From: Syntrophaceae bacterium UBA5764
Lineage (GTDB): Bacteria; Desulfobacterota; Syntrophia; Syntrophales; Smithellaceae
Direction of reading: 5' to 3'
DNA: 8,646 nt
NCBI GenBank assembly: GCA_002418825.1
Contig: DIEW01000069.1
Span: forward strand, 5,262-13,907
The notes beneath the pieces were generated by a model, which saw only the letters and a program-made list of their open reading frames with translations, was not told the origin of the DNA and did no database searches. The translations under genes were made by a program, and so were the position numbers. Each line of letters starts with the position of its first letter. Within the stretch, counting starts at the first letter, position 1. Below are positions 1 to 6,294 of this stretch, in pieces.

Positions 1-24
1 CTCTACCGACTGAGCTACCGACCC
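1..24 (-). tRNA. tRNA gene, 5' part only (isotype not determinable)
   Basis: Read on the minus strand from position 24, the sequence has the shape of a tRNA 5' end. There is a 7-nt acceptor strand GGGTCGG, then TA at tRNA positions 8-9, then the D-arm GCTC with loop AGTCGGTA and the start of the closing GAG. The window edge cuts the gene before the anticodon, so the isotype cannot be read. The acceptor and D-arm resemble bacterial tRNA-Lys, which often begins GGGTCG, but this is only a hint. The gene runs in the same direction as the prmA-rsmE-RDD group and lies about 76 bases beyond its last stop codon. Confidence 0.87.
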
Positions 25-34
25 GAGGCAGAAT

Positions 35-63
35 CGTCTATAAAATATAGGATTCTTTGTCAA
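35..63 (-). promoter_or_regulatory. candidate sigma70 promoter for the tRNA gene
   Basis: On the minus strand a perfect -35 hexamer TTGACA occupies 63-58. A -10-like TATAGA lies at 42-37 with a 15-base spacer; the alternative TAGACG at 40-35 has a 17-base spacer but matches less well. Transcription would begin near position 30, leaving a leader of only about 6 bases before the tRNA at 24. The perfect -35 and its placement suit a tRNA promoter, but the -10 is weak, so the call is moderate. No hairpin-plus-T-run terminator is visible between the upstream RDD gene and this promoter, so readthrough from that gene is also possible. Confidence 0.5.
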
Positions 64-100
64 GGTATTTTTTCCCGTCGTGCCTTGAGTTTGCCGTAAA

Positions 101-673
101 TTAATTATTGTTTTGCGGCATTTGCGGCGTTTCGTCTTCTTTCTGGGGCGTCGTGGAAGCAGTGGCCGAGCTATCGGGAAGAAAAATGCCGTCAGTTTGA
201 TTTTGTTTCTCCCTTATGATCACCACCGTGCCGGCGATTTTGTCATGCCAGCCTTGCTTTCTTTTATCAAAAGCGACCCAGATAAATCCTAAGTTGAATA
301 TAACGCTGGAAACCAGATAGCTTACCGAACGCAAGAAAGCAATGCCGAAGTTCAGGGGGGAGCCGTCCTGATTTATAACCTGCAGACCGAGAAGCATTTT
401 TCCCGGTGTGCGCCCTGTCGCGCCGTGAAAATAAGTAAAATAGCCAATGGTTAATACTAAAAGCAAAAGCCAAGTATAAATCATTAACGAAGAAATTTTT
501 GTGGGGTCAGTCAAGGCGGCAATCCACTCACTTTCTTCACCGCTGGTGGCGCCGGCAAAATAAGCAATTATTGCGATTAAAAATAAAACGAAGAAAATGA
601 TGCCAATAATAGTATTATCAATTAGATAAGCGACTAGGCGCCGCCAAAAGCCAGCAAATTTATAAACGGGCAT
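101..673 (-). CDS. RDD family integral membrane protein
   Basis: This 190-residue protein belongs to the RDD family of small membrane proteins. Their role is mostly unknown; a few members have been linked to ion transport or membrane stress. The N-terminal signature is visible: arginines 11-12 followed by D19 at the start of the first membrane segment (about 14-40). A second segment spans about 62-82. The hallmark ATGRTPGKMLLGL motif is at 85-97, and the final FDKRKQGWHDKIAGT motif at 135-149. A third hydrophobic stretch covers about 110-134. The last 35 or so residues are hydrophilic, rich in Thr, Pro, Gln and Asn, and probably cytoplasmic. The ATG start has an ideal AGGAGGT Shine-Dalgarno (complement of 681-687) seven bases away, and this overlaps the rsmE stop codon, so translation is probably coupled. 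It is the last gene of the minus-strand group. The family is clear; the function is not. Confidence 0.88.
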   Translation of the reverse strand: MPVYKFAGFWRRLVAYLIDNTIIGIIFFVLFLIAIIAYFAGATSGEESEWIAALTDPTKISSLMIYTWLLLLVLTIGYFTYFHGATGRTPGKMLLGLQVINQDGSPLNFGIAFLRSVSYLVSSVIFNLGFIWVAFDKRKQGWHDKIAGTVVIIREKQNQTDGIFLPDSSATASTTPQKEDETPQMPQNNN

Positions 674-686
674 GTTTTTTACCTCC

Positions 687-1445
687 TTATGATTTGTGGC
701 TGAAAATGCCTTTTTCGTATTGGATTATGGAAATTATTGCCGCCGCCGCTGTTTCGACTTTCAAGATTTGTCTGCCGAGACCGACAGACTTAAAACCGGC
801 TTTTTTTGCCATGGTAATTTCGTCTTTGGAAAAACCTCCCTCCGGCCCCACAATAATAAAATAATTTTTACAGGCGTCAAGACTTTTATCCGTCAGCGCG
901 TTTTTGATAGCTGTCTTTTCTTCTTCTTCCCAGAAAATCATTTTTGCCGATCTATCGTCCGCGAATTTTATCGCCGATTCCAGTGAAGCTATGTTCTCAA
1001 CTTCTGTTATCGTGCCGGATCTGCTGGCGCGTGATGCTTCCATGGCGATTTTTTGCCAGCGCTTAATTTTTTGTGCCGCGCGATCTGTGTCAATCCGGCT
1101 CACCGATCTGGCCGCGGTAAAAGGAATAATCAAATCCACGCCCAGCTCTGCCGCGCTTTTGACGATTAAGTCCATTTTGGTGGCTTTGGGCAACGCCTGC
1201 GCCAAACTAATTTTGATTTTCTTGTTTTCGCGCGGGATCTGTTTTCCCAGCTTTACACCTATGCCATTTACGGAAAAATCTTCAATAATTGCCTCAAATT
1301 CAGAGCCATATCCGTCAAAAACAATAATTTTGCCACCGGGCTTCAAACGCATTACTGCCTTTAAATATTTCAGGTTATCTTCGGGCAGCTGTATGGACTT
1401 TTTGCTTTCCAGAATTTCTGTGCTGTATATGCGGGGAATGGTCAA
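687..1445 (-). CDS. rsmE: 16S rRNA (uracil(1498)-N3)-methyltransferase RsmE
   Basis: RsmE methylates N3 of U1498 in 16S rRNA (E. coli numbering) within the assembled 30S subunit, using S-adenosylmethionine. The 252-residue length is normal. An N-terminal PUA-like RNA-binding part (about 1-75) precedes a SPOUT (trefoil-knot) methyltransferase domain. Family motifs visible are LAQALPKATKMDLIVKSAAE at 81-100, EASRASRSG at 136-144, the SAM-binding VGPEGGFS at 199-206, and LGRQILKVETAAAA at 223-236. The start is a TTG with AAGGA (complement of 1452-1456) six bases upstream; the protein from there, MTIPRIYS, aligns with the usual RsmE N-terminus, so the rare start is likely real. prmA lies 48 bases upstream in the same direction, a pairing common in bacteria. 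The stop overlaps the ribosome binding site of the next gene. Confidence 0.95.
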   Translation of the reverse strand: MTIPRIYSTEILESKKSIQLPEDNLKYLKAVMRLKPGGKIIVFDGYGSEFEAIIEDFSVNGIGVKLGKQIPRENKKIKISLAQALPKATKMDLIVKSAAELGVDLIIPFTAARSVSRIDTDRAAQKIKRWQKIAMEASRASRSGTITEVENIASLESAIKFADDRSAKMIFWEEEEKTAIKNALTDKSLDACKNYFIIVGPEGGFSKDEITMAKKAGFKSVGLGRQILKVETAAAAIISIIQYEKGIFSHKS

Positions 1446-1462
1446 CTTTTTTCCTTTTACGG

Positions 1463-1498
1463 ATGATCAAAAAGACGTCTTGGGTTTGAATGATCAAA
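1463..1498. repeat. 9-bp direct repeat flanking a 10-bp palindrome between prmA and rsmE
   Basis: ATGATCAAA occurs at 1463-1471 and again at 1490-1498, each holding the palindrome TGATCA. Between them, at 1472-1481, is the perfect palindrome AAGACGTCTT. The second repeat copy overlaps the prmA stop codon. The set could be an mRNA processing or binding element controlling rsmE, but the palindromes have no loop and the repeats are short, so chance is a fair explanation. Confidence 0.35.
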
Positions 1499-2435
1499 TA
1501 TCTCTGCCACTTTTTTTCAAAGCGTAACAGACCCATTCTTTTTCGGTTATTACGGCGTCCTGAATAAAGGGTGCGATACAAAAATTTTCTTCGATTGCCT
1601 GCCTGTCCGGTTCAACAATGCCGGAAATAACCATATAACCGTTAGGAACAAGGAGATTTTTCAAGTGTTCGCCAAGCTCCAAAAGTAATTTTGCGGTGAG
1701 ATTGGCGATAATTAAATTGCGGCTTTCGTTCAGGGTTTTAACATCTCGGTTGATAAATTTTATGCAATCGTCCACTTCATTGATTGCCGCATTTTCGCGG
1801 GCGATTTCCACGGCTTTTTTATCAATGTCCACGCCAATCACATCTTGCGCGCCGAGCTTGGCCGCAGTGATGCCCAGGATTCCCGTGCCGCAGCCGACAT
1901 CCAAAACTTTCCAGTTTTTGATTGAACGATCTTTCAATATAATATCTTCCACGGCCTGCAGACACATCCTTGTTGATGCGTGCTGGCCGGTGCCGAAAGC
2001 CATGCCCGGGTCTATTTCAATAATGATATCACGGCTGGAAGGTGAATATCTTTCCCAGGTTGGTTTGACGATAATATTACCGCTTACCCTTATAGGTTTG
2101 AAATATTTTTTCCATTGCTCTCCCCAATCCGGATCGCTTATAACTTCTGTCTTTAGCGAAGGCTTTTTGAATTCCGGGAATATTTGAGAAAGACTGTCCA
2201 TGTAATTTTGTACGGTGCTGATTCTTTTTCCTACGCGCGCGTCATCGGGAAAATAAGCATGGATCTTTTCCGTATCGGACTGTTCGGGAAAATCACCGGG
2301 CAATTGAGGCTCCAGTGCTTCCTGGAAAATACCTTGGGCGCCTGTTTCGGTCAAAAAATTTCCCAAAGCATCCATGACCTGGGCGTTCGCTTCTATTTCC
2401 ATTTTGAGCCATTTTTCCGGCTGTTTTTTTACCAT
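1494..2435 (-). CDS. prmA: Ribosomal protein L11 methyltransferase PrmA
   Basis: PrmA trimethylates lysines and the N-terminus of ribosomal protein L11, using S-adenosylmethionine. The protein is 313 residues, slightly longer than the E. coli enzyme. An N-terminal L11-recognition domain (about 10-95) is followed by the linker motif DPDWGEQWKKYFKP at 101-114. The class I Rossmann methyltransferase domain shows the family signature DPGMAFGTGQHAST at 142-155, the SAM-binding VLDVGCGTGILGI at 177-189, the acidic ribose-binding end of strand 2 in VDID at 202-205, and NLTA at 245-248, which corresponds to the more usual NILA-type motif. The ATG start is preceded by AAGGG about nine bases away. It is the first gene of the minus-strand group and sits divergently to the heme operon, with a candidate promoter about 20 bases of leader upstream. 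Confidence 0.96.
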   Translation of the reverse strand: MVKKQPEKWLKMEIEANAQVMDALGNFLTETGAQGIFQEALEPQLPGDFPEQSDTEKIHAYFPDDARVGKRISTVQNYMDSLSQIFPEFKKPSLKTEVISDPDWGEQWKKYFKPIRVSGNIIVKPTWERYSPSSRDIIIEIDPGMAFGTGQHASTRMCLQAVEDIILKDRSIKNWKVLDVGCGTGILGITAAKLGAQDVIGVDIDKKAVEIARENAAINEVDDCIKFINRDVKTLNESRNLIIANLTAKLLLELGEHLKNLLVPNGYMVISGIVEPDRQAIEENFCIAPFIQDAVITEKEWVCYALKKSGRDI

Positions 2436-2461
2436 GAAAAATCCCTTGAAGAGTTTAAATT

Positions 2462-2490
2462 TATATAGCTTGTTTTAATTAATAATTCAA
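2462..2490 (-). promoter_or_regulatory. candidate promoter for the prmA-rsmE-RDD group
   Basis: On the minus strand there is a -35-like TTGAAT at 2490-2485 (4 of 6 consensus), a 17-base spacer, and a -10-like TATATA at 2467-2462 (4 of 6). The overlapping TATAAA two bases further on matches 5 of 6 but gives a 19-base spacer. Transcription would start near 2455, giving a leader of about 20 bases containing the prmA Shine-Dalgarno. The -35 lies inside the left copy of the direct repeat, so a protein bound there could block it. The region is AT-rich, which raises the chance of false matches. Confidence 0.45.
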
Positions 2491-2527
2491 GTGAACTCAG
2501 TAGATGGATTAATTAATGTTCAATGAA
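2475..2527. repeat. imperfect 19-21 bp direct repeat, possible operator, between the divergent operons
   Basis: The left copy (2475-2495) reads TTAATTAAT, AA, TTCAA, G, TGAA. The right copy (2509-2527) reads TTAATTAAT, G, TTCAA, TGAA. They differ by two short indels and one base, and are offset by 34 bases, a little over three helical turns. Each half also contains small dyads: the TTAATTAA palindrome and TTCA..TGAA. The left copy overlaps the candidate prmA -35. This arrangement suits a pair of binding sites for a dimeric regulator serving one or both divergent operons. I cannot assign the regulator. In DNA this AT-rich the TTAATTAA part alone would mean little; it is the combined match that supports the call. 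Confidence 0.5.
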
Positions 2528-2613
2528 ATTTTTACGGGTTTCAATAGTTGTTTTAATAAAATCGCCTTGCTTGAATTTTACCACCCTTCATGATACTTTC
2601 TTTCGTAAATAGT

Positions 2614-2626
2614 TCTCTCGCAGAGA
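2614..2626 (+). other. small hairpin in the sirC leader
   Basis: TCTCT at 2614-2618 and AGAGA at 2622-2626 can pair around a CGC loop, 25 bases before the TTG start of sirC. The stem is only 5 bp and no T-run follows, so it is not a terminator. It may affect leader folding or may be chance. I saw no cleanly matching sigma70 promoter for the plus-strand operon in 2528-2613: partial matches such as GATACT at 2592-2597 lack a well-placed -35. Confidence 0.25.
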
Positions 2627-2651
2627 CTGAGAAGATAAGGAAAGGAAAATA

Positions 2652-3287
2652 TTGAAATATTACCCTGTCTTTTGGGAAATTGCGGGCAAAAAGTGTGTGG
2701 TCATCGGCGGCGGTGATGTTGCGGAAAGAAAAATCAGGCGGCTAGTCGATTGCGGAGCAAAGGTTTATGTCATCAGCCCTTTGCTAAATGAAGGGCTTTC
2801 CCTGCTGAAAGAAAAGAATATCATCAGCCATATCGCCAAAGAATATTCTGTGGAAAACATCTATGGCGCTGCTTTAGTTATTGGCGCGACGGATGACGAG
2901 AAAATAAACGCCGCGGTATCGCATGACGCCAAGGAAAGAGGAATTCCTGTCAATATTGTGGATGATCCGCAAAAATGTGACTTTATTTTACCTTCTCTTG
3001 TGGAGCGCGGTGACCTGACTATCGCCATTGGCACAGGGGGCAATTCCCCGGCACTGGCGCGTTATCTGCGTGAAAAACTAGAAAAAACATACGGCGAAGA
3101 ATACGCCGTGCTGAATAATATTTTAGGCCAACTGCGCGCGAAAATGGATAAAAATTCCGGCACAGGCAAGTCCTGGTTTGAAAAGCTGCTGGCAGCAGGA
3201 CTACTGGACGCAATCCGACACCAGGACAATGAAACGGCAAGAAAAATTGTCCGGGATATTACCGGTCAGGAGGTGCGGTTTGACTGA
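2652..3287 (+). CDS. sirC: Precorrin-2 dehydrogenase / sirohydrochlorin ferrochelatase family protein (SirC/Met8p-like, CysG N-terminal type)
   Basis: This 211-residue protein matches the N-terminal half of CysG and yeast Met8p. These enzymes use NAD+ to oxidise precorrin-2 to sirohydrochlorin; some also insert Fe2+ to give siroheme. The NAD-binding Rossmann fold is visible as VVIGGGDVAERK at 16-27, followed by an acidic-poor strand ending at VISP (40-43). NIVDDP at 101-106 carries D104, which aligns with the catalytic aspartate of CysG and Met8p. GTGGNSPALAR at 127-137 is the conserved loop after it. The SUMT half of CysG is absent and is supplied by the cobA-hemD gene downstream. The start is TTG with AAAGGA at 2641-2646 five bases upstream and a second AAGGA before it; no better ATG exists. 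It is the first gene of the plus-strand operon, and its last codons overlap the next gene. Whether it is dehydrogenase only (SirC) or also a chelatase cannot be decided from sequence alone. Confidence 0.92.
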   Translation: MKYYPVFWEIAGKKCVVIGGGDVAERKIRRLVDCGAKVYVISPLLNEGLSLLKEKNIISHIAKEYSVENIYGAALVIGATDDEKINAAVSHDAKERGIPVNIVDDPQKCDFILPSLVERGDLTIAIGTGGNSPALARYLREKLEKTYGEEYAVLNNILGQLRAKMDKNSGTGKSWFEKLLAAGLLDAIRHQDNETARKIVRDITGQEVRFD

Positions 3288-4104
3288 GGTGGAATTAAAG
3301 CTTTTTGTGCTGGCCGGTATCTGCGTGACAGCGAGCACTATCGGTTATCTGTTGTCACTGGTTGTGAAAAAAGTTCAGCTGGCCAGATTGTCCACGTGGA
3401 TATTGTTGGGCGGATTTGTTTTTCTTGCTTTAAGTTTAATTCTCATAGCTTCCCATTCTACCGGTTGGAGTAATTTTGGGTCGCGTTGTTTCCTGTCGCT
3501 TTATGCCTGGGCCATAAGCGGTATTTACTTGGGGATGCAAATAAAAACAAAAACACGCGTTTTGGGCGCATTTGTTGCGCCATTGATTCTGTTATTTATT
3601 ATTGCTGCAGCTGGTCAGCAGTCGGATAAAAACCTTGTGCCCCTTCCCTGGCAGGGGTGGCTTACTACTTTGCATCTGCTGTTAGCCATTGCGGGTGAAG
3701 CGCTTTTTGTTTTGGCCGCCGCCGCCGGGGCAATGTTTATCATTCAGGATAATCTACTCAAACACAAAAAACCGGGTAAGATGAGCCGTTTTTTGCCTTC
3801 TTTGGGTGACTTGGATCGGATTAATCAGAGCGGACTTCTGTGGGGATTTGTTCTGCTTACTTTTGGTATGATTGCGGGGGCGCTGTACGCTGCTTTTGTC
3901 TGGGAGGGCCGCTGGTTCTCTGATCCCAAAATTATCTGGGCTCTTGCCACCTGGGTTGTTTATGGTTTCTTATTGCATCAACGTTTAGCTATTGGTTGGA
4001 AAGGGTTTAGAATGGCGGCTCTTTCCTGTGTTGTTTTTGTGTTGTTTTTTATTTCAGCCCTGGCGATTCGCTTTTATTTGCCGACCATTCATAGCTTTAT
4101 TTGA
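3280..4104 (+). CDS. CcsA/HemX-like membrane protein (cytochrome c assembly protein family)
   Basis: From the TTG at 3280 this is a 274-residue protein with about eight hydrophobic segments (roughly 5-28, 37-58, 68-88, 94-112, 128-152, 185-208, 215-236, 243-266). It fits the CcmC/CcsA/HemX family of heme-handling membrane proteins. Candidate heme-ligand histidines are H59, H132 (LHLLLAIAGEALF) and H233 (LLHQRL). The family's tryptophan-rich loop is recognisable but altered: WEGRWFSDPKIIWALATW at 208-225, where CcsA usually has a WGxxWxWDPKE-type motif. The frame stays open upstream to 3178, but the ideal AGGAGGT at 3268-3274, five bases before the TTG, fixes this start and gives an 8-base overlap with the end of sirC. 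In Bacillus, hemX follows hemA and its product lowers HemA level; this gene directly precedes hemA, so a similar role is possible. A cytochrome c heme-delivery role is the alternative. Confidence 0.85.
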   Translation: MTEVELKLFVLAGICVTASTIGYLLSLVVKKVQLARLSTWILLGGFVFLALSLILIASHSTGWSNFGSRCFLSLYAWAISGIYLGMQIKTKTRVLGAFVAPLILLFIIAAAGQQSDKNLVPLPWQGWLTTLHLLLAIAGEALFVLAAAAGAMFIIQDNLLKHKKPGKMSRFLPSLGDLDRINQSGLLWGFVLLTFGMIAGALYAAFVWEGRWFSDPKIIWALATWVVYGFLLHQRLAIGWKGFRMAALSCVVFVLFFISALAIRFYLPTIHSFI

Positions 4105-5366
4105 AAATGATTATACTTGTCGGATTAAACCATAGAACAGCTCCCCTGGCTGTGCGGGAAAGACTTTTTGCCGGTTGTGAAGAAGAAAAAAATTTGCTGC
4201 CGGAATTTCTCGCCATCGACGGGGTTGCGGAAGTTTTGTTTCTTTCCACCTGTAACCGTGTCGAGGTGGTTGCCGTAATTGACGATAATCCCGAAACTGC
4301 GGAGAAACTAAAAAAGGTGCTGATGAAGAAAGGCGGCCTCATGGATGGCGAAGCAACTTGCCTGTATATTTACCGTGATGATGAGGCGATAAAACATTTG
4401 TTTCGAGTTACGGCAAGCCTTGATTCCTTGGTAATGGGAGAGGCGCAGATTCTCGGTCAGGTAAAAGACGCTTACCGTCAGGCGCTGGCTCAAAATTCCT
4501 CCGGCGTCGCGCTCAATCGCCTGATGCACCGCGCTTTTCGCACGGCCAAGCGCGTGCGCACGGAAACAGAAATTGCGGCAAATCCGGTTTCGGTAAGCTT
4601 CGCGGCGGTGGAATTGGCCAAAAAAGTATTAGGAACGTTGACCGGCAAAAAGATTCTGGTGATCGGAGCGGGAGAAATGGCCGAATTGACCGGAACGCAT
4701 CTGATCGGAAACGGAGCGGAGGATATTACGGTGGTCAATCGCTCTATTGTTCAGGCCGCGGCGATGGCGGAAAAGTTTCACGGCAGGGCGGCAGGTCTTG
4801 ATAATCTGGACGATATTCTTTCTTGCGCAGATATTGTGATCAGCTCCACCGGCGCGCCTTCTTATATCATAACGGAGAGCATGATTCGGCGGGCACTGAG
4901 CAAAAGAAAAAACCGTCTTCTTTTTTTAATCGATATTGCCGTGCCGCGCGACATAGACCCTGCTGTGGACAATATCGAAAACGTTTATCTCTATAATATC
5001 GATAATTTGCAGAATATCGTTGATGAAAACATAAAAAACCGCCGCCGTGAGGCACTGAAAGCGGAAAAGATTGTTGAGGAAGAAGTAAAATTATATAGTA
5101 ACTGGCTGAAAGAACTGGAAGCCGTGCCGACGATTATTTCTTTGCGTACTAAAGCGGAAGGAATTGTGCGCGCGGAGATGGAGAAAGCGCAGGGCTGGAT
5201 AAACAGCATGGAAAACGCGGATAAAGAAAAAATCGAGGCGCTGGTCAAGGGCATTGTCAATAAAATACTGCACGCGCCGGTGACCGCGCTCAAAGAAGAA
5301 AAGGTTGAATTTGATTCTCCGGATATTGTGGCCGCCGTGCGCCAGCTTTTCCGCTTGGATGATTAA
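4101..5366 (+). CDS. hemA: Glutamyl-tRNA reductase
   Basis: HemA reduces glutamyl-tRNA(Glu) with NADPH to glutamate-1-semialdehyde, the committed step of C5-pathway tetrapyrrole synthesis. The protein is 421 residues, normal for the family. The catalytic domain shows GLNHRTAP at 8-15, LSTCNRVE at 48-55 with the nucleophile C51, and H99 in KHLFRVTASLDSLVMGE, the residue that corresponds to E. coli His99. DSLVMGEAQILGQVK follows at 108-122. The NADPH-binding domain begins with VIGAGEMAEL at 187-196. A helical spine and C-terminal dimerisation domain follow, with the conserved KILHAPVTALKEE segment near 390-402. The listed start is a TTG forming a TTGA overlap with the preceding stop; an ATG at 4107 would give a protein two residues shorter and is equally plausible. 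Neither has a clear Shine-Dalgarno, so translation probably depends on ribosomes finishing the upstream gene. HemL, the next enzyme, is not in the window. Confidence 0.96.
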   Translation: MKMIILVGLNHRTAPLAVRERLFAGCEEEKNLLPEFLAIDGVAEVLFLSTCNRVEVVAVIDDNPETAEKLKKVLMKKGGLMDGEATCLYIYRDDEAIKHLFRVTASLDSLVMGEAQILGQVKDAYRQALAQNSSGVALNRLMHRAFRTAKRVRTETEIAANPVSVSFAAVELAKKVLGTLTGKKILVIGAGEMAELTGTHLIGNGAEDITVVNRSIVQAAAMAEKFHGRAAGLDNLDDILSCADIVISSTGAPSYIITESMIRRALSKRKNRLLFLIDIAVPRDIDPAVDNIENVYLYNIDNLQNIVDENIKNRRREALKAEKIVEEEVKLYSNWLKELEAVPTIISLRTKAEGIVRAEMEKAQGWINSMENADKEKIEALVKGIVNKILHAPVTALKEEKVEFDSPDIVAAVRQLFRLDD

Positions 5367-5378
5367 GAAAGGAAGAAT

Positions 5379-6293
5379 GTGCATATAAAAGTAGGAACGC
5401 GCGGTAGCAAACTCGCGCTGGCACAGACGAATAGTGTTATCGAGGCCTTGAAAAAAGTCGCGCCGGAAATTGAAGCGGAGATCTGCGTGATTAGGACCAG
5501 TGGCGATATCATGCAGGATGTATCGCTGGCGCAAATCGGTGGCCAGGGTGTTTTTGTCAAGGAAATCGAGGAAGCATTGCTTGCCCGTAGCATTGATTTG
5601 GCGGTGCACAGCATGAAAGACGTGCCTGGGGAAACGCCGGAGGGATTGATTTTTGCCGCTGTTATGAAACGCGAAGATGTGCGCGATGTTCTGGTTTCCC
5701 GCGGCAATGTGAAGATGGAGTTTATGCCCAAAGGGGCGAAAATAGGTACGGGGTCGCTGAGGCGTGCCGCGCAGATTAAAGCGATGTTGCCGGATGTGAG
5801 TATTATGCCGCTCCGCGGTAACATAGACACCAGGCTTAAAAAAATAGAGACGGAAAATCTCACCGGTGTTATCCTGGCTGCGGCGGGAATGAAACGAATG
5901 GGATATCTGGAAAAGATAACGCAGTATCTGCCTATTGAATTAATGCTGCCGGCGGTAGGGCAGGGAGCGCTGGGTTTAGAAATTCGTGTGCAAGACACAC
6001 AACTGTCTGAATTATGCGCTAAGATGAATGATGAGCAAACTGCCGCGGAAGTTGCCGCGGAGCGCGCTTATCTGCGGGCGCTGGGCGGCGGTTGTCGTCT
6101 CCCCATTGCGGCTTACGGATTATTGGAAGGAAAAAGATTAACGCTGGAAGGAATACTTACCGTGCCCAACGGTTCGACAATGATCAGGGATAAAGTATGG
6201 GGGGAAATCGGCCAGGCGGAAGAACTGGGAAAAAAATTGGCGGATTTGATTTTAGAAAAAGGTGGCAAGAGATTGCTGGATTTAATGTGCTGA
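5379..6293 (+). CDS. hemC: Hydroxymethylbilane synthase (porphobilinogen deaminase)
   Basis: HemC joins four porphobilinogen molecules into linear hydroxymethylbilane. The protein is 304 residues, a usual length. Visible family motifs are the N-terminal VGTRGSKLALAQT (5-17), GVFVKEIEEALL (57-68), HSMKDVP at 77-83 with catalytic D81, GTGSLRR at 123-129 (commonly GTSSLRR; binds substrate carboxylates), LRGNIDTRL at 145-153, and PAVGQGALGLE at 191-201. C239 in LGGGCRLPIAAY is the attachment site for the dipyrromethane cofactor. The start is GTG with AAAGGA at 5368-5373 five bases upstream; an ATG overlaps it in another frame and leads nowhere useful. It begins 12 bases after hemA and ends one base before the cobA-hemD start codon. 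Confidence 0.96.
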   Translation: MHIKVGTRGSKLALAQTNSVIEALKKVAPEIEAEICVIRTSGDIMQDVSLAQIGGQGVFVKEIEEALLARSIDLAVHSMKDVPGETPEGLIFAAVMKREDVRDVLVSRGNVKMEFMPKGAKIGTGSLRRAAQIKAMLPDVSIMPLRGNIDTRLKKIETENLTGVILAAAGMKRMGYLEKITQYLPIELMLPAVGQGALGLEIRVQDTQLSELCAKMNDEQTAAEVAAERAYLRALGGGCRLPIAAYGLLEGKRLTLEGILTVPNGSTMIRDKVWGEIGQAEELGKKLADLILEKGGKRLLDLMC

Positions 6294-6294
6294 T

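Noticed and set aside
64..100. Rho-independent terminator after the RDD gene
   Set aside because: The only pairing is AAGG with CCTT across a 17-base loop, with no GC-rich stem followed by a T-run.
904..1527. Long plus-strand open frame opposite rsmE
   Set aside because: It is antisense to a well-supported rsmE, has no recognisable domain, and its amino-acid make-up (Ser, Ile and Phe rich) is typical of a reverse-frame shadow.
2516..2593. 25-codon open frame (starting MFNEIFTGF) in the divergent region, as a possible leader peptide for the heme operon
   Set aside because: There is only a weak GGA upstream, no run of regulatory codons, no attenuator hairpin with T-run after it, and such short frames are common by chance.
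2436..2651. Riboswitch (for example cobalamin type) in the divergent region
   Set aside because: I found no conserved riboswitch core or extended helices; the only hairpin is 5 bp, and the region is too short and AT-rich.
3178..3279. Extended N-terminus for the HemX/CcsA-like gene, starting at 3178
   Set aside because: It would overlap sirC by 110 bases, adds a polar segment not expected in the family, and ignores the ideal AGGAGGT before the TTG at 3280.
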